From Candidatus Zixiibacteriota bacterium (GTDB lineage Bacteria; Zixibacteria; MSB-5A5; GN15; PGXB01): a DNA stretch of 64,000 nucleotides. The DNA lies in contig JAFGAL010000010.1 of the NCBI GenBank assembly GCA_016933695.1, positions 310,001-374,000 of the forward strand. Direction: 5' to 3'. Positions 56,043 through 64,000 of this stretch are shown in pieces; the stretch's first letter is position 1, and each line of letters opens with the position of its first letter. The notes under the pieces are model-generated. The model was not told the origin of the DNA and made no database searches. It saw only the letters and a list, made by a program, of their open reading frames with translations. The translations under genes were made by a program, and so were the position numbers.

Positions 56043-57452
56043 TCATTCTTGCGGAATATTAAGGCGATATGTGCCTTTTCTTTTGCCTGAAGTTATTAAG
56101 GCTTTATAGGCATCTTTATCTCGAAATAATTCTGATAACTTCTTATAGTTTGATTCAGACCCTGCAACTTCATTTATTATGTAATCCTTAGAAATATCAG
56201 GAGTCCCGCTCATGTGGCTATCATGAAGGATTTGGATAACATGGGCTTGCCGTGGCGTCAATGTAAATTCCTGATCGCCTTTCTTAACACACCGATAGTC
56301 CGGTGTATGGTAAAACCATGTCAATTCACCACTATTAACATCTTGTTTGGGGTAAGTCAAGTTTAGTAAATCCGCTTTTGCTTTAACAGACCTATCATAT
56401 ATATCATTAATTGGTTTTAAATTCTTGATTTCATCTTGATTGATAATGCTGTTAAATGGAGCTAATGAAAAAAGATGGATCGACTCATCCTGCAATCTTT
56501 TCAATTCAAATGTATGATCGACCCATTGCTGTAAAAGATTTCTGTTTTTAAATTCCTTAAGCCATTCTGAACATGGTCTATTGGGATGCAAAAAGTGTCT
56601 AAAATCACCACTTATCACTGATAACGACGAAGTCATTACATATGGCCCAGAACTAAACTCTGGGTTTTTTATGTACTCGGGCAGTGTACCGTGTTGTCTT
56701 CTCTTTACTACTTCAATTACTTCGCTATCTTCAATATAATAGTCGTCAGACAAATTCATAAAAAACTCATTTTCAATGTAATGCGACTCAGAAGACATAC
56801 CTAACAGTTTTAGAATTTCTAAAGCCGCTGCTTTTCCGTTTAGGATACAACTCCAACTATCTCCAAGGCGGATTAAACTATTGGGCGGATATCTAAAATG
56901 TTGATGCTTCGTAAATCGGTATAGCGCCTCTATTAATTTGTCCAAGTTATAAATGGGTGTATTTAATCCAGCGGCAGAAGTATACTTGTGACAAAGAAAG
57001 AAAAATAACGCCAAATGGAACTTTGATAATTCAATGTAAATATCTGGAGTGTTGTCATATCGTGACAATGATAAGACATATTCAATAACCAATGACAAAT
57101 CCATAAGTCGTTCATGAAACGGCGGAATTTCTATTTCAGTGTAAACTTTATATCTTGGCTTTTCATTGACAGGTATAATTTCAGCAAGGATTTTTTGCGC
57201 CCGAAAGAGATCATTAACTGACTGGGCAACGACTATATCATTGCATTTTATTGATATTGGCAGCTTCTTAGGAGGTTTAATCAACCATTGCGTCAGAATT
57301 TCAACAACGCTTCTCATCCTGCCGCAACCATATGTCAATAGAAGACACTTAAGTTGCTCTTTAAGTTTCTTGGGATCCATACCATGAATTTTGTAAAATC
57401 GTAACTCGCATTCATTGATATCATGTCTGATATTGATTTGTTTTGGCACCAA
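56043..57452 (-). CDS. Unrecognised 469-residue island protein
   Basis: A long, A+T-rich gene with no family that I recognise. Predicted mostly helical, with a hydrophobic helix around residues 147-157 (SKFHLALFFFLCH). The last ~75 residues (from LTPRQAHVIQILHD through GKRKGTYRLNIP) look like a winged-helix domain and suggest DNA binding or autoregulation. The frame opens with TTG at 57452, then GTG; a methionine at residue 25 (MDPKKLKEQL) is another candidate and no clear ribosome binding site decides. It is transcribed toward the replication genes. Confidence 0.6.
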   Translation of the reverse strand: MVPKQINIRHDINECELRFYKIHGMDPKKLKEQLKCLLLTYGCGRMRSVVEILTQWLIKPPKKLPISIKCNDIVVAQSVNDLFRAQKILAEIIPVNEKPRYKVYTEIEIPPFHERLMDLSLVIEYVLSLSRYDNTPDIYIELSKFHLALFFFLCHKYTSAAGLNTPIYNLDKLIEALYRFTKHQHFRYPPNSLIRLGDSWSCILNGKAAALEILKLLGMSSESHYIENEFFMNLSDDYYIEDSEVIEVVKRRQHGTLPEYIKNPEFSSGPYVMTSSLSVISGDFRHFLHPNRPCSEWLKEFKNRNLLQQWVDHTFELKRLQDESIHLFSLAPFNSIINQDEIKNLKPINDIYDRSVKAKADLLNLTYPKQDVNSGELTWFYHTPDYRCVKKGDQEFTLTPRQAHVIQILHDSHMSGTPDISKDYIINEVAGSESNYKKLSELFRDKDAYKALITSGKRKGTYRLNIPQE

Positions 57453-58020
57453 GCAAACGAATATTCAAGTTTAACAAAGCAAAGGCCTTAAGTCAACATG
57501 ACCAAGGAGATTTTATTCCCCCGGGTATAACCGCTGCTTGGGGGTGTTATCTGATAAAGAATAGCCCCTCGCCAGCTTTTGCTGGATTTGTCGCTAAAAG
57601 CTCTCGTCTGAAAACGCCATTAAATTGACGGTAAAAGGAAAGAAAAGGAAATCATTGTAATCTGGTTTTAGCAAATTGTGATGGCAAAAGGCTTAAATAA
57701 TCATCGCAAGGATTGGGCGTTACGCCAAAGATATCTTATTGTTGGAATGACGGTTATATCGACATTAGGAGATCCGACCCCTATTACATGCACCCCGAAA
57801 CATGGCCAAAGGACAGACCAAATGACACAAAATCCAAAAAAACAACGATAGTTCCCCAACCCCGCTGTTACTGTCTTTTATTCATAAACCTAGATACGTA
57901 TCATCCTCTTGATGCCAATCGAAGGTTAAGCGCTTGACAATATCCCTACTGTCTGGTAGATTATAATCGTCAATATATTTGTCTGTATTCGGTCTTATCT
58001 CTTGTCCGGAGGGACTCAAC
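57453..58020. other. A+T-rich intergenic region at the right side of the island
   Basis: A 568-base stretch with only short unsupported frames. It holds a candidate promoter for the large beta-helix protein near its right end (listed separately) and a small hairpin (CCAGC/GCTGG near 57572-57586). No tRNA fragment or direct repeat of the tRNA-His end was seen. Confidence 0.5.
57934..57962 (+). promoter_or_regulatory. Candidate promoter of the large surface protein
   Basis: TTGACA at 57934-57939, a 17-base spacer and TAGATT at 57957-57962, with a 58-base leader before ATG 58021. A perfect TATAAT at 57962-57967 is 22 bases from the same TTGACA and too far to be its partner. Confidence 0.5.
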
Positions 58021-61000
58021 ATGTATAAAAGTGGGATTTTATTGGGAGTTGTGGGGCTGTTTGTCTTTTTTACCGGAATCGGTCATTCTGCTGTCATCCA
58101 TGTGCCATCAGAACAATCGACAATACAGGCCGGTATAGACGCATCTAATAATGGGGATACAATACAGGTAGCACCCGGTGAATATGTTGAGCATATTATC
58201 ATAAGTGAGAACTCAATTGTTTTAATGGCGTCTGAAGATGCAAAGACGACCATAATAGTTGGCTATTTGATTGGACAGAATGTAATTAATATTGAGGGCA
58301 TTGGAAATTCCGTTGTTATAGATGGATTTGACATATCAGGTGGTAGAGATGCCAATGGCGTTTACATCGGTGAGGGTAGCATTGCATATTTAGAAAACTG
58401 CATTATTAAAGAAAATGTATTATACTCTGAGTTAAATGGTGGTGGAATATATTGCCTTGGCTGCAATTCGCTAATAAGAAACTGCATCCTCCATGATAAT
58501 ATAACAAATGAAAAAGGTGGAGGTATCTATATTGATGCGGATCATACTACAATCGATAGTTGTGATATCTATGACAATTATTCGGGCGATGGCGGAGGTG
58601 CCCTTTGTATCATGGGCGGCATCAATAATATAGAAATCAATTACAACAATATATACCACAATTATTCAGAGGATGATTGGGGTGGCGTAATATACGGACA
58701 ATTTTGCAGCAATATTAATATCCTCAACAATACGATTGTTATGAACAGCGCTTTGGGTCATGGGTCTGCTATAACTTTTGTTGAAGGATCACAAATTCAG
58801 ATTAAAAATAATATTATTGCATTTAACTCAGGCGGAATAGGAGTATATTTCACAGATAATAGCACTAATATTACATATGACTATAATGATACATATCTTA
58901 ATTATGGTGGGAATTACAGTGGTATTACATTGGGGACAGGTTGTATTGAAGCTAATCCCCTATTCAAGGATACAACTCTATCCTGTTATGAATTGCATGT
59001 TAATTCTCCATGTATTGACATGGGAGATCCAGACGCCCAATACAATGACCCAGATAGTACGCGAAGCGATATAGGCGCGACCCATTTCGTAATGCCGAAT
59101 CAACCTTTTGCCTGCCTGTTCAATAGTTATCCGGACTCGATGGGACATATTATGAATCACACTCCATCATTCTATTGGACATGTTATGATAGCCTACTTT
59201 ATCAAACGGGCTATATTATTCAGATTGGAGAAGATCAATATTGGGATATTGCAGAATTATGGGATTCAGGTGAGATTACTTCTTTGGATACGAATTCACT
59301 ATATAATGGTGACGTTCTCCTGGATGGAAAGAAATATTATTTGCGTATTAAATTACGGAATGTTGATTCTTGGGGGGATTGGGTTGACGAGGTATTCCGA
59401 ATGAATACTATACCGAGTACCCCAGTTCAAATATACCCAACATCTAATGACACAGTTCATTGTAATTGGATTCAACCCACAATATTAATGTCAAATGACA
59501 TGGAAAAAGATTCAATAACATACAACTACGAGGTTTATTCTGATACCAATGATATTGCGTTACTTTCCAAGTATGGACATGTAATGTTTAATGGCGACAC
59601 GGTAATATTGCCTTTAACAACTGAATTAGCAGGTAATTTATTGTATTTTTGGCGAGTTAGATCATCAGACGGATTCGAATATTCTGATTGGTCTAAGTTT
59701 ACGGAGTTTTATACATACAGTCCCAGAACTATATATGTTCCTATTGATTATGGGGACATACAAAGCGCCATAGATGCGGCGGGAAACAATGACACAATTA
59801 TGGTAAGTGATGGTACATATTCTGGTGAAGGCAATATCGATATAACCTATAATGGCAAGTCCATATTCATGATGTCAGAAAACGGGGCTGAATTTACAAT
59901 TATTGATTGTCGTGGAGTTGATATGCATAGGGGGATTACTTTTAACTCTGGGGAAGATTCTGCTTCTATATTAAAAGGTTTTACAATAATGAGAGGTGAA
60001 TTGCCAGGTGGAGCCATTTATTGCTTCCAGTCATCACCAAAGATAGAAGATTGTATATTCAAAAATAACGGGCCAAGAAGTGCTGTTTACTGCATTGGCG
60101 CATCACCTACAATATCTTCATGCGTATTTTATATTAACTATTCTGGCTATGATGAGAAAGAAAATTATAACCTTAATTGGGATGAGTTCTCTTGTATTGG
60201 CACGACAATGCATGCATATGGTGGTGCTATCGTTTGCCAAGATAATGCTAATGCATACATTAATGACTGTGAGTTTGTAAGCAACTATGTCCCACATGGA
60301 GGTGGTGGCGCTGTGGCACTGTGTGATTCTGATCCCATTTTTACTAACTGTAGTTTTTCAAATAATATGGTATGTTATTCGGGGCCCGGGGGGGGATTCC
60401 ACTGTGTTGAATCCAGTCCTCAAATATTGAATTGTATATTTACGAAGAATATCTCGGGAAGCGATGGGAATTCAATTTACGCCATAAATGAATCGTCTCC
60501 ATATATTGCAAATAGCAGCTTTGTGTTTAACGAGACTGATTTATTCTTTTTAGGGCAAAAAGGTAGTGCCATATATTGTACAGATTCATTGACAATATTG
60601 AATACGATTGTCACGCTAACAAAAAACGGATGTGATGTGATTTGTAGTACAAATAGTGATATTTCATGTTCCAATTTTTATGCAAATGATAGCGGAAATT
60701 GGTCGTGCGGTGAGGAATATTTACTCCCTCAATATGGCAATATCTCTCTTGATCCTCGATTTTGCGATACTGCTAATCGTAATTTCTATCTGGCGACCAA
60801 TTCACCTTGTGCACCCGAAAATAATGAATGCGGCGTGCTTATGGGAGTATATCCAGTGGATTGTGACGCTATCTGTTATTCTATCTATGCATCGGTAACC
60901 GGCAATGACACTACCGGCACTGGAACCGAAGCCAACCCCTATCGGACTATTACCAAAGCCCTGTCAATGGCGGCCGCTTGTGATACTGTCAAGGTAATGC

Positions 61001-63873
61001 CGGGTGAATACGAGGAAAGCCTTGAGATAGCCAGCGCGGTTACCATAGAGTCCACGGAAGGGAAAGCATCAACAACAATCAGAGCAATTGAGAACTCACG
61101 TGTGATTTCCATTGAGAATATATCAGATACTGTGCGATTAATTGGATTCCGCCTGACCGGCGGTGCCCCGGTGGGATATGACTATGGCGATTATGGCGGC
61201 GGCTTACTCGCTGTTTCATCCAATGTCATTATTGAATATTGTGAGATTGACAGCAACCATGTTTATGCACCATACAATGGTGGAGGTATATCAGCACGGG
61301 AAGGTTCTTATATTGAACTTCGAAATAATAACATCCATGACAATACGTCGGAAAAAGTCGGTGCCGGTGTCATGATCAATGATCCGGCCGGTGGCGTCAT
61401 TGAGAACAATCTTATTCATAACAATATATCTAACAATAACGGAAGCGGCGTATTTATTTATTCGTATGAAGAATCAGAGGCGTGGTTCGATATAATCGGC
61501 AACACAATTATCAATAATGTCAATGGCTTGCAGGGCGCCGGGCTTGAGATCCGCAAAACCAACGCCATTATTGAAAACAATATAATTGCCTTCAACGGTC
61601 CGGATGATCCGCTCTTTAATGACACCTGCGCGGGAATCTGGGCAAGTCTTTGCACCCTTGGCGTCGATTGTAATATCGTCTACGGAAATTGCGGTGGGAA
61701 TAACTATCAAGGTATCACAATTGCCACCGTCCCGGGGACCGGATTCCCCGGATACCAGGACATCTCAGAACACCCCAGATTCTGCGATGCTGACAACAGC
61801 GATTATCATATTTATGATATTTCCCCCTGTGCACCGGGAAATAACTCCTGCAGTGTTCTTATAGGTGTTCTTGGTGTTGATTGCTATGATGCGGTTCCGG
61901 AGATTACATCAAACTCCGAAACGACTGTATATGAAGATTCCTTCTATGTGTATAGAGCGATATTTACTGACCCGGATGGACCCGATACTAATATCGTTTA
62001 CGAAGATTATCCCGGCTGGCTGACACCTGACGCCGACAGCATATACGGGATACCACTCAATGGCAATCAGGATACCGGCTTCACGGTGATCGTGTCGGAT
62101 GGATACCTGGCAGATACTATGCCGGTGACGATTACCATCATTCCAACCAATGATCCCCCGGTTTTAGACTCTATTAAGTCAAAAACTGTCAATGAAAATT
62201 CCCTTCTGGAAATATTGGTCACATCGTCGGATCCCGATGGCACTATTCCAATTATGACGACATCGGAACTCCCTGATGGTGCGTCGTTCTATGACAGCCT
62301 CAATGGCCATGGTGCATTTAGCTGGCAACCGGATTATGACCAGAGTGGTGAATATTCTGTCATATTCTTTGCTACTGACGATTCGCTGGCTATTGATTCA
62401 GAGATTGTGCCTATAACAGTGGTCAATGTGAATCGCCCGCCGGTGCTTGATTCAGTGGGGCCTAAAACATCCACTGAAGGAGACACCCTGCTATTTGTGG
62501 TAACTGCATCCGATCCTGATAATACTATTCCAGAGATATCGGCTATTGACCTGCCGAATGGGGCATCATTCCAAGACAGTGCTAATGGAACGGCGCTATT
62601 TTACTGGGAAATTGATTACGGGCAAGCAGGCATATATACGGCGACACTTATTGCCGATGACGGTGAACTTGCCGACAGTGAATCAGTGGAGATCACAATT
62701 ACAGCGGTTAATCCTCCGATAATTACGGCCCTTACCATTGATCACCAGATTGTCCTGCAACACATCATTGATAACACTCCTGTTATTGAATGGGATTATG
62801 ATGATCCGGGTGAAGGATTACCGCAGTCGTTGTTTGAGGTCGCTGTTGGCATAGATGATGACTGGCAATACGCTGAAATGTGGAATCCGGCTCCATTTGA
62901 AACATGCGATACATTTGTAGTATATAGCGGTATTTCTTTGGAAGATGGCGACACTTACTACCTGCGCCTGCGAGTAAACAATAGCATTTTGTGGTCCGAG
63001 TGGTATGAAACCTCATTCCGCATGAACTCCCTGCCATCTATCCCCACCGCATTACACCCTCTTGACGATGATATCTGCACGGCTACCCAACCAACCCTAT
63101 ACCTGTCCAATTCCCTTGATGCCGAAGGTGATACGCTGGTGTATGATTTCATGGCCGTGGTTGATACCGCTTTCAGCGAACCGGATCCTTATCTGGGAGA
63201 GAATATTGCCGAGGGCGAAGACTCCACCGGCTGGCAAATTGACGAACCGCTTCATGAAAACTGGCGCTATTGGTGGCAGGTGCGGGCATTCGACGGCTAC
63301 GAATATTCCGACTGGTCGGATTCTATACCATTCTGGATAAACGCTGTCGAGGAAGCGCCGGACACATTCAGAGTATATTATCCGCCAGACACCTCAAGTG
63401 GCATTGTCTATAACATGCTTTCCGATTTTATTTGGTCTGGATCGAGTGATAATGACCCGTTTGATTCCGTGCATTACTCACTCTATTTGTCAACCGACAG
63501 CCAATTTGTCTTCTTCACCCAGATCGACAGCATTTGGGAACCGTATTACCCACTTGCCGACAGCCTGTATTTCAGCACCAAGTTGTATTGGAAAGCCAAA
63601 GCCATTGATAACACGGGTCAGTTTACATACAGCAACAATGTATTATCTTTCAAGACTTGGAGACTGGGTGACGCCAATGGTGACTGGGAAGTCAATCTGT
63701 TGGACATTCTGGCCCTGATCGATTGCCTCTATGGTGAGGGACATTGCCCGGATCCCGTGATCGCGAGTGATATCAATGGCGATTGCAGTGTCAACCTGCT
63801 CGATGTGTTGTATCTCATCAGCTATCTCTACGGCAATCCTCCCGGCCCGCCGCCGGTGGTGGGATGTGAATAA
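58021..63873 (+). CDS. 1950-residue modular surface protein: beta-helix, fibronectin/cadherin-like repeats and dockerin
   Basis: Signal peptide GILLGVVGLFVFFTGIGHSA. Three parallel beta-helix (pectate-lyase-like) modules follow, each opening with a phrase such as PSEQSTIQAGIDASNNGDTI: about residues 20-345, 580-930 and 950-1275. Between modules 1 and 2 are fibronectin-like domains. Residues ~1285-1560 hold cadherin-like (dystroglycan-type) repeats with PPVLDSI and PDGTIPI-type phrases. More fibronectin-like domains lead to a type I dockerin (GDANGDWEVNLLDIL, SDINGDCSVNLLDVL). ATG 58021 has GGAGGG 7 bases upstream; the frame to 57979 is discarded. The first ~2.86 kb are much more A+T-rich than the rest. 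Probably an adhesin or polysaccharide-binding surface protein. Confidence 0.85.
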   Translation: MYKSGILLGVVGLFVFFTGIGHSAVIHVPSEQSTIQAGIDASNNGDTIQVAPGEYVEHIIISENSIVLMASEDAKTTIIVGYLIGQNVINIEGIGNSVVIDGFDISGGRDANGVYIGEGSIAYLENCIIKENVLYSELNGGGIYCLGCNSLIRNCILHDNITNEKGGGIYIDADHTTIDSCDIYDNYSGDGGGALCIMGGINNIEINYNNIYHNYSEDDWGGVIYGQFCSNINILNNTIVMNSALGHGSAITFVEGSQIQIKNNIIAFNSGGIGVYFTDNSTNITYDYNDTYLNYGGNYSGITLGTGCIEANPLFKDTTLSCYELHVNSPCIDMGDPDAQYNDPDSTRSDIGATHFVMPNQPFACLFNSYPDSMGHIMNHTPSFYWTCYDSLLYQTGYIIQIGEDQYWDIAELWDSGEITSLDTNSLYNGDVLLDGKKYYLRIKLRNVDSWGDWVDEVFRMNTIPSTPVQIYPTSNDTVHCNWIQPTILMSNDMEKDSITYNYEVYSDTNDIALLSKYGHVMFNGDTVILPLTTELAGNLLYFWRVRSSDGFEYSDWSKFTEFYTYSPRTIYVPIDYGDIQSAIDAAGNNDTIMVSDGTYSGEGNIDITYNGKSIFMMSENGAEFTIIDCRGVDMHRGITFNSGEDSASILKGFTIMRGELPGGAIYCFQSSPKIEDCIFKNNGPRSAVYCIGASPTISSCVFYINYSGYDEKENYNLNWDEFSCIGTTMHAYGGAIVCQDNANAYINDCEFVSNYVPHGGGGAVALCDSDPIFTNCSFSNNMVCYSGPGGGFHCVESSPQILNCIFTKNISGSDGNSIYAINESSPYIANSSFVFNETDLFFLGQKGSAIYCTDSLTILNTIVTLTKNGCDVICSTNSDISCSNFYANDSGNWSCGEEYLLPQYGNISLDPRFCDTANRNFYLATNSPCAPENNECGVLMGVYPVDCDAICYSIYASVTGNDTTGTGTEANPYRTITKALSMAAACDTVKVMPGEYEESLEIASAVTIESTEGKASTTIRAIENSRVISIENISDTVRLIGFRLTGGAPVGYDYGDYGGGLLAVSSNVIIEYCEIDSNHVYAPYNGGGISAREGSYIELRNNNIHDNTSEKVGAGVMINDPAGGVIENNLIHNNISNNNGSGVFIYSYEESEAWFDIIGNTIINNVNGLQGAGLEIRKTNAIIENNIIAFNGPDDPLFNDTCAGIWASLCTLGVDCNIVYGNCGGNNYQGITIATVPGTGFPGYQDISEHPRFCDADNSDYHIYDISPCAPGNNSCSVLIGVLGVDCYDAVPEITSNSETTVYEDSFYVYRAIFTDPDGPDTNIVYEDYPGWLTPDADSIYGIPLNGNQDTGFTVIVSDGYLADTMPVTITIIPTNDPPVLDSIKSKTVNENSLLEILVTSSDPDGTIPIMTTSELPDGASFYDSLNGHGAFSWQPDYDQSGEYSVIFFATDDSLAIDSEIVPITVVNVNRPPVLDSVGPKTSTEGDTLLFVVTASDPDNTIPEISAIDLPNGASFQDSANGTALFYWEIDYGQAGIYTATLIADDGELADSESVEITITAVNPPIITALTIDHQIVLQHIIDNTPVIEWDYDDPGEGLPQSLFEVAVGIDDDWQYAEMWNPAPFETCDTFVVYSGISLEDGDTYYLRLRVNNSILWSEWYETSFRMNSLPSIPTALHPLDDDICTATQPTLYLSNSLDAEGDTLVYDFMAVVDTAFSEPDPYLGENIAEGEDSTGWQIDEPLHENWRYWWQVRAFDGYEYSDWSDSIPFWINAVEEAPDTFRVYYPPDTSSGIVYNMLSDFIWSGSSDNDPFDSVHYSLYLSTDSQFVFFTQIDSIWEPYYPLADSLYFSTKLYWKAKAIDNTGQFTYSNNVLSFKTWRLGDANGDWEVNLLDILALIDCLYGEGHCPDPVIASDINGDCSVNLLDVLYLISYLYGNPPGPPPVVGCE

Positions 63874-63909
63874 GAAAATAAGAATGCTATCAATAAAGGG
63901 AGTAATGAT

Positions 63910-64000
63910 ATGATCGGAAAAATAAAACGTGTTGGATTACGCGAGGTTTGGAAGCATGAGGCCTATGATTTTACACAGTGGCTGGAAGAAAACATCGAGA
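63910..64000 (+). CDS. DUF4268-like protein, 5' end only
   Basis: Thirty codons are visible, from ATG 63910 with GGGAG 7 bases upstream. The peptide includes LREVWKHEAYDFTQWLEENIE, which I recall as the opening of DUF4268-type proteins (possible nucleases, often in accessory regions). The assignment rests on one short motif. The gene continues beyond the window. Confidence 0.6.
   Translation, partial: MIGKIKRVGLREVWKHEAYDFTQWLEENIE

Larger units (their letters stand above)
47977..57500. mobile_element. Integrative element inserted at tRNA-His (right end uncertain)
   Basis: Starting just after the tRNA-His 3' end there are a tyrosine recombinase, an excisionase-like HTH gene, a primase-helicase and several genes not shared with housekeeping operons, all richer in A+T than the left part of the window. 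These are the hallmarks of a tRNA-targeting integrative element. I searched by eye for a second copy of the tRNA 3' end and found none before 64000. The right limit given is simply the end of the last element-like gene; the region to 64000 may also belong to it. Confidence 0.6.

Noticed and set aside
57962-57967. Perfect TATAAT paired with TTGACA at 57934
   Set aside because: The spacer would be 22 bases; TAGATT at 17 bases is the likelier partner.
1-64000. CRISPR array or insertion sequence
   Set aside because: No regularly spaced repeat series, cas gene or transposase was found by eye in the window.

Overview
The window looks like a chromosomal segment of a Gram-negative (diderm) bacterium from the Fibrobacteres-Chlorobi-Bacteroidetes (FCB) side of the tree, most likely an uncultured lineage such as Zixibacteria or a neighbour. 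The evidence is an LPS/outer-membrane cluster (bamA, skp/ompH, lpxD), a C-terminal FlgD-like sorting domain of the type IX kind on the first protein, and type I dockerin tails on two very large secreted proteins. Further support comes from a complete 14-subunit complex I operon and an ADP-forming acetyl-CoA synthetase. The phylum is inferred from protein style, not proven.

Layout. 1-6445: end of a secreted fibronectin-type protein, a lipoprotein of the SPFH/prohibitin family, an unknown lipoprotein and uvrB. 6600-11109: rplU, bamA, skp and lpxD on the plus strand, closed by a terminator shared with convergent ssb. 11704-15066: rsmI, a PAP2-family membrane phosphatase, lgt and a DMT transporter, tightly packed or overlapping. 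15069-20168, minus strand: DUF3566-like membrane protein, gltX, a small coiled coil, a ferritin-like protein, a 36-residue rubredoxin-like protein, a peroxiredoxin with an in-frame UGA at its peroxidatic cysteine, nadA and cobO. 20318-28158: ADP-forming acyl-CoA synthetase, GAF-HisKA protein, purF from a near-consensus promoter, and a dockerin-bearing subtilase. 28226-42676, minus strand: nuoA to nuoN in order, with a small glutaredoxin-like gene between nuoM and nuoN. 42809-47838: PHP phosphoesterase, MFS transporter, HD protein, and a membrane/TPR protein.

47903-47976 is tRNA-His(GUG). A tyrosine recombinase begins 110 bases after it and starts an accessory region. That region holds an unusual trio (class 1 isoprenoid-synthase-like enzyme, small membrane protein, DedA-family protein), an excisionase-like HTH protein and a zinc-ribbon protein. 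It also holds a primase-helicase with a cluster of GTTCAC motifs at its 3' end, a DUF5659-like protein, and an unrecognised 469-residue protein. No right attachment site is visible, so the element's right end is unknown. 58021-63873 encodes a 1950-residue beta-helix/cadherin/dockerin protein whose base composition changes abruptly at an internal module boundary. The window closes with the first 30 codons of a DUF4268-like gene.

The most interesting points are: (a) the predicted selenocysteine peroxiredoxin, normally mis-annotated as a truncated gene, next to a rubrerythrin that is split in frame by two consecutive UGA codons; (b) the redox protein embedded in the nuo operon next to a Cys-rich NuoM tail; (c) the isoprenoid-enzyme/DedA cargo of the tRNA-His island; and (d) the iteron-like motif clusters around the island's replication gene.
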